From contig NC_015673.1 of assembly GCF_000177535.2 (NCBI RefSeq), positions 372,001 through 436,000 on the forward strand: a stretch of DNA of 64,000 nucleotides, given 5' to 3'. The position numbers and the translations under genes were made by a program. Shown in pieces: positions 17,573 to 27,955 of this stretch. This stretch comes from Corynebacterium resistens DSM 45100. GTDB lineage: Bacteria; Actinomycetota; Actinomycetes; Mycobacteriales; Mycobacteriaceae. How positions within the stretch are numbered: the first letter of the stretch is position 1; the number at the start of each line of letters is the position of its first letter. The notes beneath the pieces are model-generated. The model saw nothing but the letters and a program-made list of their open reading frames with translations. It searched no databases and was not told where the DNA came from.

Positions 17573-18487
17573 ATGACATCTTCATGGTTTAACCCGCAGC
17601 TCGTAGAGGATCCCGCAGATCCTCGCTTGGACGATGTTCGCGATCTCAATTCTTCGGATTCTCGTCCGGATTTACCCGGTGGGAAAGGATTGGTCATCGC
17701 CGAGGGCACCCTGGTGGTGCCTCGCCTGTTGGCTTCCAGGTACCCAGTGCGCAGCATCGTCGGCTTTCGGCCCAAGTTGGACGCGCTAGCGGAACAACTT
17801 CAAGCTGAAGGGTTTTTTACTTCCGACGCCCACAGGCCCCCTGAGTACCAACCACCCCAGGTGTTCGAAGTCAGCCGGGAAGTACTGCGTGAGGTAGCCG
17901 GCTTCGATATGCACCGTGGCCTAGTCGCCGCGGCGAATAGGGTTGCCGAAAGGGGCGTCGAAGAAGTTCTGGACCTCGTGGAAGCAACAAACGACGGTGC
18001 CAAAGTTGTAGCTGTGTTGGAAGGTGTGGGGGATCACGAAAACATTGGGGCAATGTTTCGCAATGCAGCGGGCCTAGGGGTTGATGCCGTGTTGTTCGGG
18101 GCAGCTACGGCCGATCCGCTTTATCGGCGCAGTGTGCGCGTGAGCATGGGGCATGTGCTGCGCACACCTTTTGCGCGGTTGGAAGGCAAGACAACCACAT
18201 GGCAGCGATCTCTGGAGCAGCTTCGGCGCAGGGGCTACACAGTCATCGCGCTGACCCCGAATACCGAGGAAACGCTGATGAGTGCCGTTGCTCTAGCTCA
18301 GCGACGTGCAGAGGCAGAGCAGCGGGAATCGCGCATCGCGATCATGGTGGGAGCTGAGGGGCCGGGATTAACGGAGCACGCGATGCGTGCCGCTGATATT
18401 CGTGCGGCCATTCCGATGGCGAGTGGTACCGATTCCTTGAATGTAGCTACCGCCGCAGCGATCGGATTTTACGCAGCGCGGCATTAG
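17573..18487 (+). CDS. SpoU-family RNA 2'-O-methyltransferase
   Basis: 304 residues. The N-terminal substrate-binding domain (1-135) is followed by the SPOUT knot domain with its three motifs: VLEGVGDHENIGAMFRNAAGLG (about 150-170), IMVGAEGPGLTEHAM (about 260-275) and PMASGTDSLNVATAAAI at the end. These bind S-adenosylmethionine in the trefoil knot. The target is probably rRNA or tRNA ribose. Its last 41 bases overlap the convergent DUF6928-like gene. Confidence 0.92.
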   Translation: MTSSWFNPQLVEDPADPRLDDVRDLNSSDSRPDLPGGKGLVIAEGTLVVPRLLASRYPVRSIVGFRPKLDALAEQLQAEGFFTSDAHRPPEYQPPQVFEVSREVLREVAGFDMHRGLVAAANRVAERGVEEVLDLVEATNDGAKVVAVLEGVGDHENIGAMFRNAAGLGVDAVLFGAATADPLYRRSVRVSMGHVLRTPFARLEGKTTTWQRSLEQLRRRGYTVIALTPNTEETLMSAVALAQRRAEAEQRESRIAIMVGAEGPGLTEHAMRAADIRAAIPMASGTDSLNVATAAAIGFYAARH

Positions 18488-19445
18488 CGCCCCAGCGCAC
18501 TGTGGTGAGGAACGATTTCCCGAGTTCGCGGACAACTTCCTGACCAGAGGGTTCTGCAGGCGCTCCGGCTTCTGCGTAATCGTCGTAACCCTGCTCTTCC
18601 TGATGCAAGGAAACGTCTTGACTTGCCGGGGGAAGTACCCGATCCCGCAAGGCACCACGATCACTGAGCTGGGTGCGCCCAGCTGCGTTACTACCATATT
18701 CGCTGGATTTAGCTTCGGGGCGACCGTCAGTGGCGAACGCTGCCACGGGCAATTGAGCTGCGCCGTCGTCGTAGGGGGAGATCGAAAAGCCCAACCACCC
18801 TTCTACACTGGCCATAGCTAATTCGGATGGATGGAAAGGTAGCTCAATACCGGTAGCTGAGGCGTTTCCTGCCCAGAATTGAGATTCGAATGGTTCTGGA
18901 AGCCCGATATCCTCAAGGATATTTTGGCGTGTGGCGGAGAAACTCCGTTTTAGCGTGCCAGCGGACCAGTGGGCGAATGCGCCGAAGCTGGGATCGTATT
19001 CTGGCGCTGGGGTGTCATCCACTTCGCCGGTGATGTGATACTTTTCGTCTTCTTGCAAGGCAAGATCGCTGTTGGAGCCAGGGGCGGGCTCCCCGTCCGA
19101 GGCAGTGTGCGCGCAGGCGCGAAAACCTTCATCAAATACCGCAGTGGCGTACACATCCGGGGTATTGACGAGGTTGCGGAACTCCTCCGGCAACTCGGAT
19201 AGTTTGTGCAGATCGGGCATCACGGTCTGCACTACGGAAAGTCCGGGATAGCCACCGATGTAATACTCGCTTGGGCCGGGCGCTGCGCTGCGCACCATAT
19301 CGAAATCGCCGATGTGGGTCAGCGGTAGGGAAGGGTCCAATTGCGCCAAGTATTTCCTGGCAAACCCGCGGTCAGCTTTGGGTTCTTGTTCTAATACAGA
19401 GGCTGGATTAGCAGCACTCACAAACCACAAGGTCACCAGGGCCAT
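18447..19445 (-). CDS. DUF6928-like protein, unknown function
   Basis: 332 residues. It begins MALVTLWFVSAANPASVLEQEP, a pattern of the actinobacterial DUF6928 family: a short hydrophobic strand, then a soluble alpha/beta domain with LTHIGDFDM and YYIGGYPGLSVVQT. The C-terminal third is low in complexity and acidic before a helical basic tail. It begins seven bases after the sepH stop and AAAAGG precedes its ATG, so it is co-transcribed with sepH. It may relate to cell division or envelope by context only. Confidence 0.7.
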   Translation of the reverse strand: MALVTLWFVSAANPASVLEQEPKADRGFARKYLAQLDPSLPLTHIGDFDMVRSAAPGPSEYYIGGYPGLSVVQTVMPDLHKLSELPEEFRNLVNTPDVYATAVFDEGFRACAHTASDGEPAPGSNSDLALQEDEKYHITGEVDDTPAPEYDPSFGAFAHWSAGTLKRSFSATRQNILEDIGLPEPFESQFWAGNASATGIELPFHPSELAMASVEGWLGFSISPYDDGAAQLPVAAFATDGRPEAKSSEYGSNAAGRTQLSDRGALRDRVLPPASQDVSLHQEEQGYDDYAEAGAPAEPSGQEVVRELGKSFLTTVRWGANAALRKIRSLRR

Positions 19446-19451
19446 GATTAA

Positions 19452-20741
19452 TTACCTTTTCTTGCGTGGGTTGGTGCGCACGCCCAATAGCACGTCTTCC
19501 CAATGGGGTGTGACGGCCTTGCGGCGACGCTTCGGGCGGTCGTCTTGGTCAGGGTGCAGGAGGAAATCTTCATCGGGATCTCTACGCTCGGCACCTTCCC
19601 GACCCGCTGGGTGCGCTCGGCCGGCAAAGCGGTCATCTTGCGCAGCACGCTGACCATCTGGCTGTTCATCGTGGCCGTAGTTGGCGGAACCGAATTCCCC
19701 CTGATCAGCTTCCGTGACAAAGTTGTCCCCGCCCGCACCTGGATCATCATTCCAACGCAGTGGGGTAACTGCAGCAACGCGCCGGGGCGCTTGACCGTAG
19801 CGTGGGTCCACTAGGTCACCTGCAATGCTGTTGATGGGTTGTGCCAAGCTGGGGCCCGGTTGCTGTTGTTGCAACAGGAATTCTGCAACGTGAGTAGCTG
19901 TTTGGCCGGCAGCTACCTTGTTCCAGCTGACTGTCACGATCCATTGCTTGGCCTCGTTGAGGTACGCATCCCACTCGCACTCCGAAAGGGATTCGCCCCG
20001 CGCGGCCAATGATGTGGCAAGCACTTCCCACAGGGTGTTTTTCGCTGGCCCGTCTGAGCTCACAGGGTGCGCAGAATGCGCGAGATCTGCCATGCGCGCG
20101 CGTTCTTGCAAGATCGGCCACGCATAGGGCTCGATCCGCGAAGGATCGGTATCGGCTTCTTCCGCCAATTCCTCGATGCTGGCGCCGTGGCGCACGCGGT
20201 CTTGGATAGCTCGAGGTGTGATGGAAATCTTTGTGCGGTGGGGGCGCTGGGACGTGCGACCAAACTTGCCGAATCCAGCTACCTTTGCCTCACCGACGCC
20301 ATCATCATCCCCTTGGTCGTTTTCAGTCGTTCTATCGCTGGACTCGGCTTCGGAGTCGGGCCCGGGGGCGTTGTCCGCGCCTTTCTCGTCGGTACCTGCT
20401 GCTGAATGCTCCGTTGAGCTCGGAGTCGCGGTGAGCGAGCCCAAAGCTGTGCTCAATGGTGAGGGGTTCGTGGCGGCGTCGGCAGAAGAGTCGACAGAAG
20501 CAGAATCAACCGCAGCATCGGAAGGAGTAGCGGCTTCAGAAGGGGTTCCAGCGGAGGTCTGGCCTGCGAGGACCTGTCGTAGATCGTCTGTGACGGGCAG
20601 GAAGAATTCCTGTTCCGAAGTGCGGCCTTCGGGGGCAGTGGCTTCGGAAGAAGTGGAATCTGTGGAATCCTGCGGTTCGGTGACGCGCAGAACCAGCGAA
20701 GATGCGTCACTTTCTGCGACGACCAGCTTCAGTTCTTGCAC
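19452..20741 (-). CDS. sepH: SepH, septation protein (DUF3071)
   Basis: 429 residues starting at GTG 20741, with a full AGGAGG site seven bases upstream. The N-terminal domain (MQELKLVVAESDASSLVLRV...) and the central helix-turn-helix-like segment (ITPRAIQDRVRHGASIEELAEEADTDPSRIEPYAWPILQERARMA) define the SepH/DUF3071 family. SepH binds and stimulates FtsZ filament assembly in actinobacteria. An unusually long Ser/Thr/Ala/Glu-rich insert separates the two (about residues 60-165). The C-terminal third is Arg/Asp-rich and disordered. Confidence 0.92.
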   Translation of the reverse strand: MQELKLVVAESDASSLVLRVTEPQDSTDSTSSEATAPEGRTSEQEFFLPVTDDLRQVLAGQTSAGTPSEAATPSDAAVDSASVDSSADAATNPSPLSTALGSLTATPSSTEHSAAGTDEKGADNAPGPDSEAESSDRTTENDQGDDDGVGEAKVAGFGKFGRTSQRPHRTKISITPRAIQDRVRHGASIEELAEEADTDPSRIEPYAWPILQERARMADLAHSAHPVSSDGPAKNTLWEVLATSLAARGESLSECEWDAYLNEAKQWIVTVSWNKVAAGQTATHVAEFLLQQQQPGPSLAQPINSIAGDLVDPRYGQAPRRVAAVTPLRWNDDPGAGGDNFVTEADQGEFGSANYGHDEQPDGQRAAQDDRFAGRAHPAGREGAERRDPDEDFLLHPDQDDRPKRRRKAVTPHWEDVLLGVRTNPRKKR

Positions 20742-20935
20742 GGGTTACCTCCTCGGATGGAAAACATGTCAGGCTCAACCTTAGCTAAAGGCACGCCGAC
20801 ACTGCCGGAAATTCTAACGGCGGTGTCGGCTCCGTGCAGTGCAATTTATGCGTGGGTGGTGAGGCTAAGAGGGCAGGGCGAGGATCAACCTAAAGGGGGC
20901 TTGGTTCTCGCTACGTGGTCACTGTGGGCGGATAG

Positions 20936-22497
<1,562 letters not shown>

Positions 22498-23775
22498 ATG
22501 GCTACCGATAATCAGGACAAGGCCGTACTCCACTACCCAGGTGGAGAGTACGAAATGGACATCGTCCGCGCGACCGAAGGTAACGACGGTATTGCGCTGG
22601 GCAAGATGCTGGCTGAAACCGGCATGACCACTCTGGATCCGGGCTACATGAACACCGGCTCTACCGAGTCCGCCATCACTTACATTGATGGCGCCAACGG
22701 CATCCTGCGCTACCGCGGTTACGACATCGCAGATCTGGCGAACAACTGCACCTTCAATGAGGTCTCCTACCTCCTCATCAACGGCGAACTGCCTACTGCT
22801 GAAGAGAAGGACGAGTTCTCTGAGCGCATTCGTCGTCACACCCTCCTGGATGAGGACTTCAAGACCTCCTTCCGCGTTTTCCCCCGCGATGCCCACCCAA
22901 TGAGCGTGCTGGCTTCTTCTGTCAACATTCTTTCCACCTATTACCAGGACGACCTGGATCCGCTAGATAAGGAAAAGCAGAAGCTCAACACCTACCGCTT
23001 GATGGCGAAGGTGCCTATGCTGGCCGCTTACGCTTACCGTGCCTCCAAGGGCAAGCCTTACATGTATCCAGATAACAACCTGAACGCGCGCGAGAACTTC
23101 CTGCGCAACATGTTCGGCTACCCAACCGAGGACTTCGAAGTCGATCCTGTAGTCACCAAGGCTCTGGATAAGCTGCTTATCCTGCACGCTGATCACGAGC
23201 AGAACTGCTCCACCTCGACCGTACGCATGGTTGGTTCCGCACAGGCCAACATGTTCGTCTCCATTGCAGCTGGCATCAACGCTCTTTCTGGCCCACTGCA
23301 CGGCGGAGCTAACCAGGCTGTTCTGGAGATGCTCGAGGAGATTCAGAAGAATGGTGGCGATGCCACCGAGTTCATGAACCGCGTGAAGAACAAGGAGCCA
23401 GGCGTTAAGCTGATGGGCTTCGGTCACCGCGTGTACAAGAACTACGATCCACGTGCAGCCATCGTGAAGGAATCTGCACATGAGATCCTGAACCACCTCG
23501 GTGGCGATGAGCTGCTGGATCTGGCTATGAAGCTGGAAGAGATCGCTCTGGCGGATGACTACTTCATCGAGCGCAAGCTGTACCCGAACGTGGACTTCTA
23601 CACTGGCCTGATCTACCGCGCCATGGGCTTCCCGACGGACTTCTTCACCGTTCTGTTCGCGATGGGTCGCCTGCCAGGCTGGATCGCACACTACTTGGAG
23701 CAGGTCAACGATCCGAAGGCGAAGATCAACCGTCCTCGCCAGATCTACACCGGCCCAGCAGAGCGTAAGCTCTAA
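22498..23775 (+). CDS. gltA: Citrate synthase
   Basis: 425 residues from ATG 22498, preferred because AGAAAGGG is six bases upstream; ATG 22492 would sit on that site. The type II citrate synthase catalytic blocks are all present: LHADHEQNCSTSTVR, SGPLHGGANQAVLEML, MGFGHRVYKNYDPRA and LYPNVDFYTGLIYRAMGFP. It condenses acetyl-CoA and oxaloacetate to citrate at the entry of the TCA cycle. The sequence is very close to the C. glutamicum enzyme, and codons are strongly biased as for an abundant protein. Confidence 0.98.
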   Translation: MATDNQDKAVLHYPGGEYEMDIVRATEGNDGIALGKMLAETGMTTLDPGYMNTGSTESAITYIDGANGILRYRGYDIADLANNCTFNEVSYLLINGELPTAEEKDEFSERIRRHTLLDEDFKTSFRVFPRDAHPMSVLASSVNILSTYYQDDLDPLDKEKQKLNTYRLMAKVPMLAAYAYRASKGKPYMYPDNNLNARENFLRNMFGYPTEDFEVDPVVTKALDKLLILHADHEQNCSTSTVRMVGSAQANMFVSIAAGINALSGPLHGGANQAVLEMLEEIQKNGGDATEFMNRVKNKEPGVKLMGFGHRVYKNYDPRAAIVKESAHEILNHLGGDELLDLAMKLEEIALADDYFIERKLYPNVDFYTGLIYRAMGFPTDFFTVLFAMGRLPGWIAHYLEQVNDPKAKINRPRQIYTGPAERKL

Positions 23776-23784
23776 GCGGTTTTT

Positions 23785-23817
23785 CAGCGGTTTCAACTGC
23801 TGCTGGATTTTTATTTT
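23785..23817 (+). terminator. Terminator of gltA
   Basis: CAGCGGTT-TC-AACTGCTG stem (one G-T pair), followed after a few bases by a T-rich tract. Confidence 0.65.
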
Positions 23818-24008
23818 CGACGCCACCCCGCGCCCCTTATTTTCGAGGTCAGCGCGGGGTTCGCGTTTGTTTGAAGGAGTTCGTCCGTGGATGAACCTCG
23901 AGTCCATGTTGCGGCGTGGAACCTGCTGGCGGCGTGGCGTCGCTGTTAAGATGGGGCGGAATTCGAGAGCGCAAGGAAAACACCAAGCGCATAGAAGGAG
24001 AGATTTTC

Positions 24009-24368
24009 ATGAGCAAGCCACATTTTGAGGCGCAGCAGGGTACCGCACCCCACGAACTCGTGATTGAGGACATCAACGTGGGCGAGGGGGCCGAGGCTGT
24101 CGCAGGTGGCATGGTTGAGGTTCACTATGTGGGCTTCGATTTTGAGACCGGTGAGGAATTCGATTCTTCGTGGGATCGAGGAGAATCCATCGAGTTCCCC
24201 CTCAACGGTTTGATCGCTGGATGGCAGGAAGGTATCCCGGGGATGAAAGTCGGTGGACGTCGTAAGCTAACGATTCCACCAGAGATGGCCTATGGACCAG
24301 CGGGCATGGGGCACCCACTGTCTGGGCGTACGCTCGTGTTCATCATTGATCTGATCAGCGCGAACTAA
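24009..24368 (+). CDS. FKBP-type peptidyl-prolyl isomerase
   Basis: 119 residues, a single FKBP domain without signal peptide, hence cytoplasmic. The core motifs are VEVHYVGFDFETGEEFDSSW, PLNGLIAGWQEGIPGMKVGGRRKLTIPPEMAYG and HPLSGRTLVFIIDL. ATG 24009 is chosen because AGAAGGAG is eight bases upstream. It accelerates proline isomerisation during folding. It follows gltA, as in C. glutamicum, and ends at a strong terminator. Confidence 0.94.
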   Translation: MSKPHFEAQQGTAPHELVIEDINVGEGAEAVAGGMVEVHYVGFDFETGEEFDSSWDRGESIEFPLNGLIAGWQEGIPGMKVGGRRKLTIPPEMAYGPAGMGHPLSGRTLVFIIDLISAN

Positions 24369-24387
24369 TTGTCGTAAGCGCATAGAA

Positions 24388-24424
24388 AAAGACGGTTGCC
24401 ATGTTCAACATGGCAGCCGTCTTT
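24388..24424. terminator. Bidirectional terminator after the FKBP gene
   Basis: Hairpin AAAGACGGTTGCCATGTT...AACATGGCAGCCGTCTTT with one mismatch and T-rich flanks on both sides. It can end the FKBP transcript and that of the convergent ABC exporter. Confidence 0.85.
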
Positions 24425-24471
24425 GTTTTCGGGTTCAGGCGTCAGGCGAATCTGCGCGAAGCCCTACGGCC

Positions 24472-25851
24472 CTAAGCCTTAATCGCCTTGAGCCACGACA
24501 ACTTGGTGCCGTTGTGCAGGATCGCCCGGCGGTAGATACGTGCGACGAGGGCCAAGATCGCACCGGTAGCCACCACTGCGATACCGAAAGCAATCAGTAC
24601 CTGCCACAGCGCCATGTTGCCGCTGGCCATCTGTAGTGGCGCGATGGTGAGGCTGAATGGTGGAACCCACGCCAAGACTTGCATCAACGTGGTGTCCAGT
24701 TTCATGAAACCAAACATGGGTGCGTAGACCATGCCCAGCATGAGAATCATGATGGGGCCCTGGGTAGACTGCAGGTCTTCAGTGCGGCTTACCATTGCGC
24801 CAGCTGCAGAGTAGAGGCTTCCGAATAGAAGCATTCCGATGATGAAGGCAAGCAACATCAATGGGATGCTAGCGACATCGAATTCGATGCCATCGAGAAG
24901 GCCAGTGAACTGCACGCCAATGAAGCCGATGATCAATAGTGCTGCCGTGGCCAATAGACCGAACAGGGTGTTGCCCAACAGCTTGCCCGCGAGGAAGTCC
25001 AGGGGGCGAACCGAGGCCAAAATGATTTCAACCACGCGGGAAGACTTTTCCTCAGTGACCCTGCCGCCGAGGGTGGCAGCAAAGGTGATGATGAAGAAAC
25101 TCATGATGGAAACGCCACCCAACACCGTCAGTACCGCGGGCATATTGATTTCTGCGGAATCCTTGCCAACAGCCTTCTGCTTCACGTTGGTATCAGGCAT
25201 GGCTGCACCGAATTGCTGTGCGGTGACGCCAAGTTTGTCAAAGGCCTCCTTTTGTCCCATGGCCGTGATAGTTCCAGAGACTTGGCCGAAGAGCTCTTGC
25301 TTGTCGCCATCTTTTGTCAGCAGTTCATAGCCCTTATCGGTTTTGATGAGGGCACCATCGAGATCCTTGTCCTTGACTTTTTGCTGGGCTTCTTCCGCCG
25401 AGGCGATGGCAGTAGTTTCAATCGCTGGGGACTTCGCCGGATCCCCGCCGGTCGGGGCGGTAGATTGCTCTCCAGCTGGGCTATCATTGCCGGCGGCAGC
25501 GCTGCCGGAAGGGTTCGAGCCTGGGAAGCGCTGGCTTGCGGTCAGCGTGGCGTCAAAGACCTGCTTCTCCACGCCCACAAGACCGAGCTTGGTTGCTTCG
25601 TCTTCTTTATTGCCAAAGATGGATAGCAGCGTGAGTCCACCGACTACCAAGATCATGAAGATCGCGATGGTCGTCAGGATGGCTTTGTTGCGTGAAGCTA
25701 GTTCGAATTCACGCTTCGCAACGGTTCGGATTATTTGCGCCGAGTTGTAGTCTTTGGCTTCTGCTGAAGGTGAATGATCTGTGGAGGGGGAAGAGGTGCG
25801 CTGTGGTGCATCGGCTGGGTTGCTGTCCATGCTGTCGATGGGGTGGCTCAT
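24472..25851 (-). CDS. ABC-2 type exporter permease (NatB-like)
   Basis: 459 residues. A disordered N-terminus (1-45), one membrane helix (about 58-82), a large extracytoplasmic domain of about 150 residues and then five to six helices in the C-terminal half (GVSIMSFFIITFAATLGGRVTEEKSSRVVEIILASVRPLDFLAGK onwards) match the NatB/ABC-2 family. The ERVTEEKSSRVVEI-type coupling segment is clear. It starts within the stop codon of its ATPase reading frame (ATGA overlap), so it was translationally coupled to it. The substrate is unknown. Confidence 0.88.
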   Translation of the reverse strand: MSHPIDSMDSNPADAPQRTSSPSTDHSPSAEAKDYNSAQIIRTVAKREFELASRNKAILTTIAIFMILVVGGLTLLSIFGNKEDEATKLGLVGVEKQVFDATLTASQRFPGSNPSGSAAAGNDSPAGEQSTAPTGGDPAKSPAIETTAIASAEEAQQKVKDKDLDGALIKTDKGYELLTKDGDKQELFGQVSGTITAMGQKEAFDKLGVTAQQFGAAMPDTNVKQKAVGKDSAEINMPAVLTVLGGVSIMSFFIITFAATLGGRVTEEKSSRVVEIILASVRPLDFLAGKLLGNTLFGLLATAALLIIGFIGVQFTGLLDGIEFDVASIPLMLLAFIIGMLLFGSLYSAAGAMVSRTEDLQSTQGPIMILMLGMVYAPMFGFMKLDTTLMQVLAWVPPFSLTIAPLQMASGNMALWQVLIAFGIAVVATGAILALVARIYRRAILHNGTKLSWLKAIKA

Positions 25852-26729
25852 GATTCGATGACCTCCTGGAACAGGTCGGTGAGGTGAGGGATACGACGCG
25901 AGAACGAATGAACTGGGCCCGCAGCAAGGGCAGCCTGCAGGACCTCCTAGTCTTGTTCGGGGCTATTGAATTCGAGGACAACACCGCGATCGTGTTCTTC
26001 GACCAGTCGAGTCCCCGCGGGGTACCAATTGCGCGCCGGGGTGTGGATGTCGTAAACGATAGGGCCACGAGAACGCAGTTCATCCACGGTGCCTTCAGCC
26101 TTCATCTGGCCCTTCGTGACGATGCCAACGCGGTCGCAGAGGCGCTGAACCAGGTCCAACTGGTGGGAGCTGAAAACGACCGGCACGCCAGCATTAGCGC
26201 GATCGACGAGCATGTCGCTCATAACATTGACAGCCACGGGATCGAGACCGGAAAATGGTTCATCCAAGATCAGCAGGTCAGGGGTGTGGATCAGGGAGGC
26301 AGCTAGCTGCACTCGCTGCTGGTTACCCAGTGATAGGGTTTCCAGTTTGTCTTCAGCGCGGTCAGCCAAGCCGAGGCGTTCCAGCAAGTGGTTGGCGTTG
26401 TTTTGCGCAGCTGCGGCAGTCATGCCGTGAAGTTGGCCGAGGAATTTCAGCTGATCAGCGATCTTCTCCTTGGCGTAAAGACCGCGTTCTTCGGGCATAT
26501 AGCCGATACGGCGACGGAGGCTGTCGTTCATCAGGGTATTTCCGAGACGGACTTCACCGGAGTCTGCCTCGAGAACTCCGAGGGCGATGCGCATTGTGGT
26601 GGACTTGCCAGCGCCGTTGGAACCGACGAAACCGTAGATTTCACCGGGGTGGACGCTAAAGCTCATGTCCTTCAGGGCTTGCACATCGCCGAATCGCTTG
26701 GAGAGGCGATCGATGTGTAGGGCATCCAT
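25848..26729 (-). pseudogene. ABC exporter ATPase (NatA-like) with in-frame TAG
   Basis: The open frame gives 260 residues with all ATPase motifs: GSNGAGKST (Walker A, about 37), LSLGNQQRVQLAA (signature), LLILDEPFSGLDP (Walker B) and FSSHQLDLV (H-loop). It stops at TAG 25947-25949. The same frame continues past the TAG for 32 conserved-looking residues (EVLQAALAAGPVHSF...LTDLFQEVIES) and ends in a TGA overlapping the permease ATG. So one nonsense change, most simply CAG to TAG, has removed the family's C-terminal tail. The truncated ATPase core could still work; loss of coupling to the permease is the likelier effect. Confidence 0.8.
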
Positions 26730-26912
26730 GAGGGGGCCTTTCGAATGATCGATTTGAGAGCTTGCTTTGTTGATGTGTTGTTTAGACAGGTTCGGTTTGT
26801 TTAGCAGGGAAAGCGGATTTCTGGTCGGGAATGGAATTACGTGGAGGGGGCTTAGTCAGGTGGATAGGAGCCCGGCCAACGCGGGCGATCGGGAGACCAG
26901 GTTGGTGGCGGA

Positions 26913-27512
26913 CTAAGTGAATTCGTCTTCTTCCAGGGCTTTTCGCGGTCCGAAGTGAGTCGCATAGCCTACAGCAGGGAGGCAGACGATAGCGAGGAAA
27001 AGGGTCAAGAACAAGTAGCCCAAACTGTAGAGGTATTTCCCCGGAGTAAAGGACAGTATCGTCGGTAAAACGGTTGTGTCCTTTTCATGAGAGAGAAAGG
27101 TCGTCCCGCCGAATATGAGCGCCCACGTAGTGAGCACGCAAACGGTGATCAGCAAGTTCCAGCTCAGTCGAGTCCAGCGGTTGATCACCTGGCTCTCATA
27201 TTCATCGAGTACTTCCTCGGGTGCGGAATCGCGACCTTCAATGGTGATGCGCAACATGACCCACGAGGTCAGCAGCACTGCGGTTACTGGCAAGCCCGCA
27301 ATGAGCGCAGGCTCCCACCAAAACTGCACCACGATGATCACGAGGAAGCACGCCAGGCAAGCAAAATAAGTGGTGATCAGAGCCTTTTGGCGGGGCCAAT
27401 TCCGCCACGTCGTGAGGTAGTTCGCCATCCGGTCGCGGTTTTTATACCAGCGCTGGACGCGCCGTTGCTCTCTACGTTCAGACCATCTGGACATGGATTC
27501 GTAGATAGTCAT
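26913..27512 (-). CDS. Four-helix membrane protein paired with an Xre regulator
   Basis: 199 residues. A basic amphipathic N-terminus (about 1-42) precedes membrane helices at about 45-62, 68-88, 118-138 and 158-180. A charged loop (EGRDSAPEEVLDEYESQVINRW) lies between helices two and three. I do not recognise a named family with certainty. Its first four bases overlap the stop of the helix-turn-helix gene upstream, a pairing seen widely where a small Xre protein controls a membrane partner. Confidence 0.65.
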   Translation of the reverse strand: MTIYESMSRWSERREQRRVQRWYKNRDRMANYLTTWRNWPRQKALITTYFACLACFLVIIVVQFWWEPALIAGLPVTAVLLTSWVMLRITIEGRDSAPEEVLDEYESQVINRWTRLSWNLLITVCVLTTWALIFGGTTFLSHEKDTTVLPTILSFTPGKYLYSLGYLFLTLFLAIVCLPAVGYATHFGPRKALEEDEFT

Positions 27513-27775
27513 AGCGCATCCCTCCGATGGATTTCAGTCGACATGGGTTGGAATTCTCGGCGACTAAAAACCATTTCCACGGGAAGTTCGAAAACCTCGC
27601 AGATACGAAATGCGAGGTCCAAACTTGGGGAGTGGTCGCCGCGTTCTAGCGCCCCTACGGTTTGGGGGTTTACTTCAATCAATTGCGCGAGTTGTGCTCG
27701 CGACATGTCCCGTTCGATACGCAGCACTTTCACCCGATTGTGAATCGGGCTAGTGGGCTTCTTCTTTGGGGACAT
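27509..27775 (-). CDS. Small Xre-family (Cro/CI) transcriptional regulator
   Basis: 88 residues. The helix-turn-helix IERDMSRAQLAQLIEVNPQTVGALERGDHSPSLDLAFRICEVF fills residues 20-62. The short tail, LPVEMVFSRREFQP, is typical of the YozG/YgzD class of single-domain Xre proteins. It is translationally coupled to the downstream membrane protein and likely regulates that small operon. The ligand is unknown. Confidence 0.85.
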   Translation of the reverse strand: MSPKKKPTSPIHNRVKVLRIERDMSRAQLAQLIEVNPQTVGALERGDHSPSLDLAFRICEVFELPVEMVFSRREFQPMSTEIHRRDAL

Positions 27776-27955
27776 GAACTAAGTGTTGCATAAACCCAAC
27801 GATCGGGCAACAGATTCCAACAATAAATATAGAATTCATGCGAACCATGGGGGAGTGTGAGTGCTCGCGATGAGGCGTCGAAATAGAAAGAGGGGACCCG
27901 TCCGAGACTAGGAAATGGTGGCGAAGTGCCTCCCTGCGCAGGTACAACGGAGTAT

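Noticed and set aside
22963..23907. 314-codon minus-strand frame under gltA
   Set aside because: Mirror of the highly biased gltA codons; no ribosome site and no recognisable domain.
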